From the NCBI RefSeq assembly GCF_032854445.1, contig NC_088300.1, positions 43,331,682-43,395,681 on the forward strand: a DNA stretch of 64,000 bases, written 5' to 3'. Both the position numbers and the translations under genes were made by a program. Below are positions 25,213 to 35,620 of the stretch, in pieces (positions within the stretch are counted from its first letter, which is position 1; each line of letters starts with the position of its first letter). This DNA comes from Liolophura sinensis. Its lineage: Eukaryota > Mollusca > Polyplacophora > Chitonida > Chitonidae. The notes under the pieces were generated by a model. It saw nothing but the letters and a program-made list of their open reading frames with translations. It ran no database searches and was not told the origin of the DNA.

Positions 25213-28200
25213 TCAGAGCCCTGAAGCTACAAACCCAGACACCATTAATGATGGTGTTTCTATTAGAGCTTTGAAGGTTTCCAGGAACTGAGAGGCCTCT
25301 GTATGATCAATCACACGGCCATCATAAGATAGTTGGACAGTCATTAAAGCCTGAGGTTGGCCATCTAACCCCAGCTCTGGCCTGGTGGCGCCCACTGCCA
25401 GGATAGCACACTGTGGAGGGTTGATCACTGCTGTGAACTCCTGGATACCAAACATGCCCAGGTTTGAAATACTGAAACAGAAAGCAAAACGATGAACTGA
25501 TAGAATTCACTGCTACATGGAAATCATATCTATATATTTGTCTATAACATCTACAAATGTGCTTATGTCTGGATCCAGGCAATCAGATTAAAATAAAATA
25601 TGTATGCATGTACAAGTACGTCTTTAGAGATCAGTATTAATTTAGATGATGACAAATCATCTATATAGCAATAAACATACTTGAGAAAGTGCATCAGTGT
25701 GACAATTTCTATTTTGTACTGAGCTGCTGGCAGACATATAAGAATTCTGCAGGTGATGATGGATGATTGTTAAAGACTCTCCCTTTATCAATGGTCAAGG
25801 GGAGAATGTGAAAAGGTCAACAACAGAGGGAACACACAATCATCCACAGGTTGCTGACAGACCTTCCCACATACAGCCATATTAAGGAATTCATTCATCA
25901 GGTAACAGAGTGGTATAAAATGAAGAACAAATTCACACAAATACACAACATTAATGATAACAGATTTATTCAGACCATCGCACTGTTTTGTAGAAGCATG
26001 TGACTGTCAAAGGGATACATCTCTGGCACATCTTACCTGAATGATCCACCTTGGTATTCATGGGGTTTGAGTTTACCTATCCTAGCTCTTCCTGCCATTT
26101 CCTTTATGAAAACAAACAATATCCACATGATGTATAAATAAATTTTGTTTGTATGGGCTTTGTGGTTTTGTACCACACAGCCATACACTGGATATCACTG
26201 ATTCTAATACTACAGACTAAATATAAGTTATGAAGTTTGTTTTTTACTGTAAATAATATGCGCACAGGGCAGTGGAACACAGCCATCACATTATTGTGCT
26301 TTATATGCTTGTAAAAGTGCAGCTGAGATATTCTGAGGTATCACCCATAACATTTACTGTAAAACTGCTTGAACCGTTGTTGGACACCCACAGTTGGAGT
26401 AAGACATTACATGCTCTTCTGTGCTACCAATACATGATAAAACTACAAAATTCCGGAACAAATAATGTGATTTTCAACATCTAAGCACCGAAACTCTGGC
26501 ACTGAACTGAATGCACCTCGACTATTTAGAAAAACAGACAAAAAAAAACAAAAAAAAGACCAAGGTCAAAAGAAAACAATTCTACTAATTGACAAGACTT
26601 AGGCTCACCATCTCCCAACAAATGGAAGCAAATCTTGCAACTCATAGAACAGCAGGGCCCTCTGCTTTGCTGAATGACAATACTGACAGATTATTCATAA
26701 TCATTTGTGTTGTTATAGAAATTAATGGCATTGTCATTAAAGTAGGTAAGGGGCACTAATGTTCCAAGAGATGCACGTTTTTTTTTCAATCACATATGGC
26801 TTGTATTACCAAATCCAAATTTTACAACTTGGAGATTTTCAAGTGTTCATCTATCAGAAGCAGATGCTGTCCAACTTCAGTTCCAGCCATGGGTATTATG
26901 ATCTTGTGGGATACTGTCTGTGCATGCTAGCCTTTATAGTTATTAAAACGTCCACTACAAAAGCTGTATATCACAACACAAGACAGTGTGCTATATTCCA
27001 TTAAAAACAGTATAACTTCAAAGCATATATGGGTTCGATCCCATTCTCAAGCAGAGGATTTACAACACTGCTCTGGTTCCATAATTCCACACAAGTATTT
27101 AATGGCAAGAAACAGTTGATGGTGTTCTCTTATGGTCTTGCAAGGAATTCTTTGATCACTATCAATATGATGTGAGTCCCACATCAGAGAGTTCACCAGT
27201 CCCTAAAGGATAGAGGTTTACTCTTGGCACTGCAGTTTCATAAAAATTGCCATCATTGTATATTAAATATAGCATTCTAAAGTATTTATTTATTTATTTG
27301 ATTGGTTTTTTTATGCCGTACTCAAGAATATTTCACTTACACAAAAGCAGACAGCATTATGGTGGGAGGAAACCAGGTAGAGCCCAGTGGAAGCCCACCA
27401 CCATCCGCAGGTTGCTGGAAGACCTTCCCGCATACAGCCACATTAGAATACAACAACTGAATAACCAATAAATAAAGTCCCAATTTACCTTGACAGTGTT
27501 AGAAATGTCATCAACTCCTAAGAAGGGTGCATTCTTGACAATTGGGGTGATCAGACCATTTTCTGTAGCCACAGCCACTGATATATCCACAGTGTTTGAC
27601 GACTGTGCATTATCTCCCTGCCACACTGAATTAACTCTGGGGTTGCGCTGAAAATAAAAAATGCCAGATTTAACATTACAACTCTGACAATTTACTGCAC
27701 TCAATCAACTCCACGTAAATGTGAAGATACATATATCTTTTCATAGATCATAATGATTTTGATTATTTGATTTGATTGGTGTTTTATGCCATACTCAAGA
27801 ATATTTCACTTATACAATGGCGGCCAGCATTATGGTGGAAGGAACCCACAACCACCCGTAGGTTGTTGGGAAACTTTCCCACTTAAGATAATAATGAAGT
27901 AAAGTTTATACACATATTAAATTATTTCAAAGGTGATCATGTTGATTAGAGATTGTTTCATGTCAGAAAAATCAAAGCAAAATTTGAAGTCAGTGTATCA
28001 AAAGAAAAGAGTATTATAAAACCCTGTGACACTTATGCTGAGAGGTATTATTATGGGAAGTAATTCTTACCTGCAGGCCAATGGCTGCTGCCTTAATGAT
28101 GAAGTCATTGACCGAAACCTTTACATCTTCTTCTGCAACAAAATAAACCAGAACATAAGTTAATTTTAAGTTAAAAAATTTGCTGGATATCTGGAAGAAA

Positions 28201-28496
28201 ATACATTGCATTCTCATAATAAGTAATCAGTTTTTGAGTAATTAAACTGAGAGACTTTCAGTTCTTTAAATACAGCAATATACAGGTTAAGTTTCAAAAC
28301 TGCATATCAAAATTTGAGCCAAAGGAAAAAAACAACAACACATTTATCAATGATAAAATGAACAAGCCAGGCTAAACAGATTTTGCTTATTGACCCACTA
28401 TCTGTCCCAATAACACTTACTTTTGAGTTGTTTGCGTAGCCGAGATATTTTCCCCATATCACAAGAAATACTGGCATATGTATGCGGTACACCAGA
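25213..28496 (-). CDS. PDHX: PDHX exons 7-11: acyltransferase-like core
   Basis: Exons 28421-28496, 28071-28132, 27489-27647, 26037-26101 and 25213-25471. Landmarks: [69 protein letters not shown] and [17 protein letters not shown]. The last exon has [10 protein letters not shown] where an active E2 has LS(C/F)DHRVVDG. The stop TGA is at 25,213-25,215. Confidence 0.92.
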
Positions 28497-31400
28497 CTGT
28501 AACAAGATGTTATTAACATTTAACATTATGATGTCATCATTTTATCTTTATCAAAGATCATCCTTATCAAAGAAAACAATGAAAACAAATGCTCATGTTC
28601 AGGCCTTTAAAGAATCACAAATATGTATTAAGTACCACAGAGAAGAAAATAGATTCATATACTCAGACACACATTTACCCTAATACATACAAGTTGTACA
28701 CATGTCTTATACTTGAATAGTCAGTCATAATAACAGTTACGGTATACACAAGGGAATCTGATTTATCTACAGTGAGATTACACCAAGAAAGAATACACAA
28801 AGTTTAGTGTCTGAATAAAAATTCCCGGTATTTTGCATAGATATTTCTATATTCTGTTCATTAAAAAATAACTGTTGCTGTTGCACCAAAATCTTTTGAT
28901 TGTGGGATTCATTATATCATTTCTCATACCTCCATGCATCAAAAATTATTCTTGCAATGTTGTAATTCTTCAACCATTTCACATGATTGTTTATTTAAGC
29001 ATATTCTGAGGCATTTTTCTGAGTTGATTGATAAAATTATATTTTTCGTGAAGTCTAGAAACTGGGCAATCCAACCATGGTAGTTTTTAGTCCAAAACAA
29101 AATTTTAAAATGTGCATAAATTGCACTGAAAATTACACTTTCATATGTGAAAAGGTTGAAGAAATAGGGTGTGTCACAGACGCTTTTGTGACAAGGGAGG
29201 TAATTCAGTGGAGGACTGCTGATGGTTAGAGCTCTTCAGATCTCTTCACCTAGCATTGCTGGGTATTTATAATGCAATTCAAGACAAATATAATACATTA
29301 CTCTGGAGGCCTGGCATATCTCACCTTGGACTGAGTGAGTCGCTTAGCTATGGTTTTCCTCATATTGGAATGGGGTATATCTACATAAGTCTCCCCTGGC
29401 TTGAGGGCAGGTTTCGATGCGGGACTGAGGGAAGAACTGGGCAAAGGGCTGGCAGCTTGGGAGGATGGTCCACCTGGTGCTGGGGAGTCCAGAGCAACTT
29501 TGTTCAATGCTTTGCTTTTAATGTGCTGCAGTACATCACTGGAATACAAGAAACAAGAGATTAGTTATGGGCTGATTCAACATTACTAATTTATACAGTT
29601 ACATTTAAATAAACTTCTGTGATGCACATTTTGCACTCATTCTTAGTTAGCATTTTAAGTGAAATTTTGGAAGATAAAAATGGTCCTCACCCCTTTACAA
29701 TGCGTCCATGCGGTCCCGAGGGCTGGATGTCAGACGATTTTATTCCAAACTCCTCTAAAAGTTTGCGCACAGATGGGCCATAAGATGAACTGACAAAATA
29801 ATTTGGTAAAGTTAATACAACTAAAAATCTGGTTATCTAAAAAAAATGTGAAACTTACTGGTGCTTCATTTGTGGAATAAGACTTGCTACTATGACATGT
29901 CGCTTATCAGCTATTGTAAACATGCCTACATGAACATGCCTATATGTTTAAATGCTGAAAATGTAAATACATGAACATAGTGTTCAAACAACAAAATATT
30001 TCCTCTCCGGCCTTACGTGCAAAGGTCTACTAGCAACCTGCAGATGGTCGTGGGTTCCCCCCGGGTTCTGCCTGGTTTCCTCCCACCATAATACTGGCTG
30101 CCGCCGTATAAGTGAAATACTCTTGAGTACAGTGTAAAACACCAATCCAATAAAATATATAAACAAGTAAACAGCACAATATCTTGAATATCATGGATTT
30201 ATCAGAGCCATCTAAAAAGCTGTTCCTATTTTCAGCAAAGCCTACCGAACTTTTCAGTCTTTTCTAAATTTTACTGTGAAACTTTCCTTGCTATAAAGAA
30301 TTTATTGAAGTACAGAATGATATCTGCTTCCACTTTATTATTAAGGGGACATTTAAATTGACATCAGAGTCTAGACTGTATACCTGGTCTGCCCACTCTG
30401 GCTGGCAGTTGCGGATGCCCCTGTCTGAGCTGCTGGTGTGACTGATGATGATGATTCAGAACTAGATGGGGATTGTGTAGCTGTCACCTCAGGTATCTCC
30501 ACAGATTTCCAGTCCTCCCCTTCCTCTGCCAGCACCCCAATCAGCTGGCCCACAGGGATTTGAGCCCCAGTTCCTGCAGGTACCTACAACCAAAAGATAC
30601 ATGTACTGACATACCATACTGGCATTTCATTATCATGTAGGACCTCTGAACAAAAGAATGTCGTGGTCCAGAGAACATGGTGAACAGTACACTCCAGGAG
30701 TGAGCATGACATGCTTTTGTCCACTGAAAGTCACCTTCATGTATACTGACCAATGCCAGTCCACCTTCAAAGTTGTCAGTCCAACTTCAAAGAATATACA
30801 GTTGTTTTCTTTCTTTCACAAATAAAATACACAGAAATAAATTGAAATGCATGCAAGGCAAGTTTGATGTGAATTTGACGTATAAAAGTTGTAGAGGTAA
30901 ACATTACCTTTGTTTGATATTAAACATCTACAATACACAGTGTATTGTACTGTGTTTCCAGTAAACTCAAATTTTAGTACATGTTTAATGGGCTTTAAAT
31001 TGAGCTGCTACATGTACACCTACATGTAATGTTGATAGTAGGATACTTATTTTAACAGAAATCTTCATTAGGCAGATCAATGGACATTTGGCTTTAAGAC
31101 TGGTAATTTCCCTGGTAATTTTCAAAGTTACAATCTGAATTTGGCTAGGACTTTCACAAACTAAATAATAATACTGACATTTAAAATACAATTATATACA
31201 ATCATAGAATAATATTTTAATACTTTTAATTTTTAAATTGCTTGGGGCAACATACAGGCAAAACAACTGTATTGATTTCTAAAATATTACATAAACTTAG
31301 AATAGCATTCATCATCACAAACCACTTCCTGTGGTTTAGAACTGACCAGGATCTTAGCAAGAACTCCATCTTCATCTGCCTCCATTTCCATGTCAGCTTT

Positions 31401-34104
31401 GTCCGTTTCCATCACCAGCAAAACATCACCTGCCTTGACTTCCTCTCCTAGAATGACAGTATGTGAATAATTGTAATATTTATTCTCCAAGGGAAGCTAA
31501 AATACACCTCTGATGACAAATGTGAACAGCTATTTTAGTTGTTTGTTTTTTTATTTGCTTGGTGGTATAACATTGATTTCAACATTGCAATGTTTAACTC
31601 ACCAAAATTAGCTCCATCACAATAGACATATGTGTACCTCTTTTGAACAGCTCAGTTAGGATAAGATTAAAGTTTTATATTTAATTGGGAAATCAATGAG
31701 TAATAATGACATACATTACAAGTATCTCAAAAATGAAGGCTAAACGAAGGTATGCTTACACATCATAGGCTTATAACTCAAACTTCACAGTTTAGTTTCA
31801 AATAGAGAAATAACACATGGCACTAAAATAAATTTCGCTTTACAGCATGAAAAACATTTGCCCTTATAAGTCGTATTCAGGTAGCACAATATACAGGTGT
31901 AATACCTTCCTGTTTTATCCACTTTTTTATGACCCCTTCTGTCATAGTCGGAGAAAGGCTTGGCATCTTAATTTCAACTGGATCTGCAAGATAACAAACA
32001 AATAGCATTGGCACTTGACTTGAAATACCTACAATGAAAACATTTCCGTGCTCTTATAGATTAGAAAGATATTATACGAAACAACTGAAAAGATTACAGA
32101 GAAGTTGGAGACTGTAGGCTTTCAACATGTTACTTCTGACATCTTTGGTCATGTGTCAAACCCTCGGGTCAACAGACAATTATTAAGAATCAAGCAATAA
32201 CACCTTGAGTTGACAGGCAAACAGTACTCACAATGAGCAGCACTGTATGGTGCTATCAAAGTGCTGAACATCATGAGTTTGATGCTGCTATCAAAGTGCT
32301 GAACATCATGAGTTTGATGCTGCTTGCAGCTGATGGACTGTATTGCTTATTTACTGTACTTTGAAGCTGTTGATTCTGATGAGAACTTACAGCAGATATT
32401 ATGTCTAAAGGCATGTTGCAGATTCGGTGACAAAATTTCAGACCGCCTTTTAAATAGCAAAGCTCCAATTACTGTGCCCCAAGTTCCCATTCTGAGTGAT
32501 GCATTTTCGCCTTTCTTTCATTGGTAAGTCATATTTCCCAGGGGAACCCATAACCCCTTGACAGGTACATCTACATGTACCTCCCTTGACGGGTAATTAA
32601 CCTCCTACAGTATTTTATTTATTTATTTATTGATTGGTGTTTTACTTCATACTCAGGAATGTTTCACTTATATGACAGCAGCCAGCATTATGGTGACAGG
32701 AAACTGAGCAGAGCCCTCCTGCAGTAAAAACCACAGTAGAGCAGCCAAAAACTTGGTCCAAATATTCTGGCTAGAGCTTGCATCACATATAAAGCCTGAC
32801 GGCATAAAACAGTTCTACTTAGAAGTCACTCCATTTAAAATTATTAAGACTTGTGTGATGTAAGCAGTCCGTGTACACACAATGGCAGGTACACGTCAAT
32901 CACGAATGGAGAACAGGTGTTGAGGATTTCGTTCGTCAAAATGCTGTCCAAACTGGCAAGCAGTAACTATGAACAAGGAGAGAACGGCTGCAAGTGCAGG
33001 TGAAACAAGAAGATGACGTGGCTAATTTAGCACAAGCAATGTTGTTTGGAAACTCCTAATGATTATAATTAAGCGACAAAAGACTCCAACTCCTTTTCTT
33101 ATATTGGTCTGGCGTCATTAGAGTCTCAATGTTATCAGTGTTAATTCCATACTCAACAAAGGTTCAGGCCTTTGTTATCGAATAACTTACAACAGCCTAA
33201 AGACCTGCTTTCCGATCCCACTACACCACCACCATATGCCACCACAGATTTATTATAGCCATTAAGGTTTCCACTGCACACGCTCCTAGGCTGTGGCCAC
33301 CATCTTCCTACTGCTCCACTATGAAGCAGGACATGTATGTAGGCCTACATATAGTTGCTCAATATGGCCGTCACGTCATAGAAGAAAGTACCGTGGAAGC
33401 CTTCATGGCTATAACAAATATATTCTAAAGCGAGAAGGGACATATGATGGCAGTGCCATGAATGCGGAAATCAAGTCTTTAGGTTGGTGTCTTTTATTTA
33501 CATGAGACTTGTTCAATTACAAAGAGAATCGGCATGGACCTTTGCTGAGTATGAAATTAATACTGCTAGCATGGAGACTCCAATGACGCAAGGCCAATGT
33601 AAGAAAAGGAGCTGGAGTCTTTCCAGGCTAGTCAAAAGCAAGAGTAGTGAGCACGAGGTTCTAAACTTCATGACCTAAAAGTAAAAGCATTTAGATGACA
33701 GAAACTTGGACTGAAGTTATTGAACTAATGACCTCTGTCCATACTAGCACAACAACCATATCCAATCTTGATATTTATGAGGTGACATAACTAATGCCTG
33801 TCTGTCCGTAACATTTGTTGTGAAATGAATGTATTATGTCTGACCTCAAATGCAATCCTGCAGCTAATAAGTTACAGTCTGACATGACAAATGTGCACAC
33901 ACTGTCACAGCTGTGGACCATGTGTTGTTGTTGTTTCCAAATTCATACTCAATGACAAACAACCGCATACTCACTACAGCGTTTACTGTGTAAATGGAAA
34001 TGTCTTGAGATTTCCACAGGACATCTGTAGACTGGAGGAGTAACATTTAAACATTTTACTACGTTTACTAGCCTTGTGCTCGACCGCAGAAAATTCCCTG
34101 ACAT
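25213..34104 (-). CDS. PDHX: pyruvate dehydrogenase complex E3-binding protein (protein X)
   Basis: Eleven exons (minus): 33975-34104, 31906-31983, 31347-31447, 30384-30583, 29691-29789, 29325-29538, 28421-28496, 28071-28132, 27489-27647, 26037-26101, 25213-25471; 1,443 nt, 480 residues (human protein about 500). All junctions have GT/AG and agree in phase. Order: mitochondrial transit peptide (1 to about 43), one lipoyl domain (about 44-117, lipoyl-Lys86 in METDKADME), Ser/Ala-rich linker, peripheral subunit-binding domain (about 171-206), second linker, acyltransferase-fold core (about 250-480). The E2 catalytic motif DHRVVDG reads DGRVIDH, so the catalytic His is Gly446: this points to the non-catalytic protein X that docks E3 (lipoamide dehydrogenase) in the mitochondrial matrix complex, not to DLAT. 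Introns hold five SINE pieces. Confidence 0.92.
25836..25886 (-). mobile_element. SINE fragment in the last PDHX intron
   Basis: About 50 bp matching the reverse complement of the middle of the main SINE (ATCCACAGGTTGCTGACAGA, then CCTTCCCACATACAGCC). Ends are lost. Confidence 0.6.
27283..27445 (-). mobile_element. SINE copy in a PDHX intron (exons 9/10)
   Basis: Reverse complement of the main family from the tail (TATTTATTTATTTATTTGATT) through GCATTATGGTGGGAGGAAAC to CTTCCCGCATACAGCC. The tRNA-like head is absent. Same strand as PDHX, about 45 bp from the exon ending at 27,489. Confidence 0.8.
27758..27890 (-). mobile_element. SINE fragment in a PDHX intron (exons 8/9)
   Basis: Reverse complement: TTTGATTGGTGTTTTATGCC, AAGAATATTTCACTTATACA, GGCGGCCAGCATTATGGTGG, then a shortened body in which the usual GAAACCGGGCAGAGCCCGG block is deleted. 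Confidence 0.75.
29325..30583 (-). CDS. PDHX: PDHX exons 4-6: linker and E3-binding (peripheral subunit-binding) domain
   Basis: Exon 30384-30583 ends the lipoyl domain ([15 protein letters not shown]) and gives a Ser/Ala/Thr linker. Exon 29691-29789 carries [19 protein letters not shown] and [10 protein letters not shown], a typical PSBD with the RK and GRI(V/L) features that bind E3. Exon 29325-29538 adds DVLQHIKS, a Pro/Ser-rich hinge and the start of the core ([18 protein letters not shown]). Confidence 0.92.
29998..30165 (+). mobile_element. 5'-truncated SINE in a PDHX intron (exons 4/5)
   Basis: Plus-strand copy starting in the body (TCCTCTCCGGCCTTACGTGC), through ACCATAATACTGGCTGCCGC to AACACCAATCCAATAAAATA. 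Antisense to PDHX. Confidence 0.8.
31347..31983 (-). CDS. PDHX: PDHX exons 2-3: lipoyl domain
   Basis: Exon 31906-31983 gives [17 protein letters not shown], the classic start of an E2/E3BP lipoyl domain. Exon 31347-31447 gives the hairpin with the lipoyl lysine (ETDKADMEM) and DGVLAKIL. The next exon continues [18 protein letters not shown], so the intron splits the domain at AKIL|VPAG. Donor at the second exon is CTG|GTCAGT. Confidence 0.92.
32251..32324. repeat. 35-bp tandem duplication in PDHX intron 1
   Basis: Two exact copies of a 35-bp unit (TGCTATCAAAGTGCTGAACA, then TCATGAGTTTGATGC) at 32,251-32,285 and 32,286-32,320. They look freshly duplicated as no difference is seen. Confidence 0.9.
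32612..32730 (-). mobile_element. SINE fragment in PDHX intron 1
   Basis: Reverse complement: TATTTATTTATTTATTGATT, GGTGTTTTACTTCATACTCA, CAGCCAGCATTATGGTGACA, then AGAGCCCTCC; head absent, well diverged. Confidence 0.75.
33975..34104 (-). CDS. PDHX: PDHX exon 1: start and mitochondrial transit peptide
   Basis: ATG at 34,104 opens 43 codons rich in Arg, Ser and Val with no acidic residue before position 31 ([18 protein letters not shown]...). It ends [10 protein letters not shown], like the cleavage region of human PDHX. The donor A|GTGAGT leaves phase 1, exactly what the next exon (ATCCAGTT, N-P-V-E-I-K-M-P) needs. No other start in the 2 kb upstream of the lipoyl exon fits as well, but there is no transcript evidence. 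Confidence 0.72.
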
Positions 34105-35602
34105 TTTCGCCCCACAGGCTGTTTCGAGCAGACGAACCTCGCACTCTCACGCTTCAAACGAGAACTACAAAGAGTGTCAAACTGCACGCAGTGTTGCAGT
34201 CTTTACAAAACCACTGCTGCCATACATCGCATTGAACAAGTATGCCTATTTAGGGTGACAGAAAATAATCCAATTTTTTTTCCATCATGTTATTTATTTA
34301 TTTAGAAAAGGGTATGCGTATGTGGTCATGAATGTAAGTCCAGGCCTACATGCCTGGTGTCAAAACATATGTATGTCGTCATTTATATTGATCATCTATA
34401 ATTTTAACTTAGACATTAAATAACCCACAGACATGCACAATCAATATTATCTTGTGTCCTTATTTTATTTTTATTTACTTATTTATATCAGTTTGCTTAT
34501 TTATTTACTTATTTATTCTTGTAAGAACATCTGAGAAAAAGGAAACATTTATATGGTCCTCGACATGACATGATTACATAAAAACTAATTGTATTTCAAA
34601 AATTGTCCCATGCATGTGTTCATGGCCAACACCCTATTTCATTTTTTCATATTTGTACAAGTATAAACGATATATACAAATGTTAATTAAACAAACAATC
34701 ACAACTGTCTTCTTGTAAGTTGCTAAGTTACATTTTTTTACAGAACGTATATAGGATAAAGTTAAATGATATTCCCGCAAGACTTTTGTTTTAGCCAAAT
34801 TCAACGGCTAGTTGAAATACTAAATACTTAGGCCTAATCATGGACCCGTGTTTTTGGAGTGTTGAAATTAATCATCATGCAACTGACAACAAAAAAACAA
34901 AAGTATGAGGCAATATAGTTTAATTCATTTTGTTACAAAAAATTATCCAATGCATATGGAAAACCCAAAGAAACGAAAAATTAGACCACTTTCACAGGGG
35001 GAATTAATGAACCAGCAAAAGCTGGCAAAAGCTAGCAAATTTAAAAAGAACAATGAGGGATGGGTGGAAGGGGAAAAATAAGAGGTCGACAGGCCTGAGT
35101 TACGCCACAGTGGAAATTTCGCTATCAAATGCTTAGGATGGTCAAAGCAGCTGCTTTCAAACCGTACAGGACCATTAGGGGTCATAACAGAGGATGCTGG
35201 GGGGTGGGGGGTGGGGGGGGGGGGGGGGTGGGGGTGCTGGACAGTTTGAAATCAGGCATCAGTTATGAATATTTACATGGTTATGGAGGGAATAACTGGT
35301 AATGAAAACGATTGCCACCGAGGCGAAACTAAATATATATATATATGACAAAATACTCCCAAACAATACTACATCGAAAGACTATGTACAATATAAACCC
35401 AAACGTGCAAGTGCTAAGTTAAGCATTTTGACATGCGCCAAAGTGCTCAGTTGTGTGGTAAGGGAGGCAACTTTTACAAGGGTTGCATTCCGGTTGCAAA
35501 GGCGCAAGGTTGAAAAAATGAACGCGGTTATAGTCGACGGAAGGATGGTCACAAACCGGAAATATGCGCAGAAATCCCAAATAGATTGACGGCAGAGTAA
35601 TT
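34105..35602. promoter_or_regulatory. shared divergent upstream region of PDHX and APIP
   Basis: The start codons of PDHX (minus) and APIP (plus) face away from each other across 1.5 kb, so both promoters must lie here unless further untranslated exons exist. The middle is AT-rich with TTTATTTA-type runs (34,290-34,520), and a long G-rich tract lies at 35,199-35,238. No clear TATA box is called. An 85-bp open stretch near 35,420-35,590 is not recognised as coding. Confidence 0.6.
35199..35238 (+). repeat. G-rich tract in the PDHX/APIP divergent region
   Basis: About 40 bp almost purely G, interrupted by single T residues, including runs of 5, 6 and about 17 G. It offers many ways to form a G-quadruplex on the plus strand and lies about 365 bp before the APIP start codon. 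Its exact length may suffer from sequencing error. Confidence 0.85.
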
Positions 35603-35620
35603 ATGTCCAGTTACCACGAG
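35603..35620 (+). CDS. APIP: APIP exon 1: six-codon start exon
   Basis: ATG TCC AGT TAC CAC GAG followed by a strong donor GTGAGA, phase 0. It joins to exon 2 as [17 protein letters not shown], matching the phase and the short variable N-terminus of the family just before E-H-P-R. Too short for any open-reading-frame scan; supported by splice logic only. Confidence 0.72.

Noticed and set aside
25213-34104. DLAT, the catalytic E2, instead of PDHX
   Set aside because: Only one lipoyl domain, the GEDWK block after it as in PDHX, and the catalytic His of DHRVVDG is missing.
35302-35589. 95-codon plus-strand frame directly upstream of APIP as part of its first exon
   Set aside because: It ends in a stop before the APIP start and has low-complexity AT-rich sequence; the six-codon exon 1 with GTGAGA donor explains the gene better.
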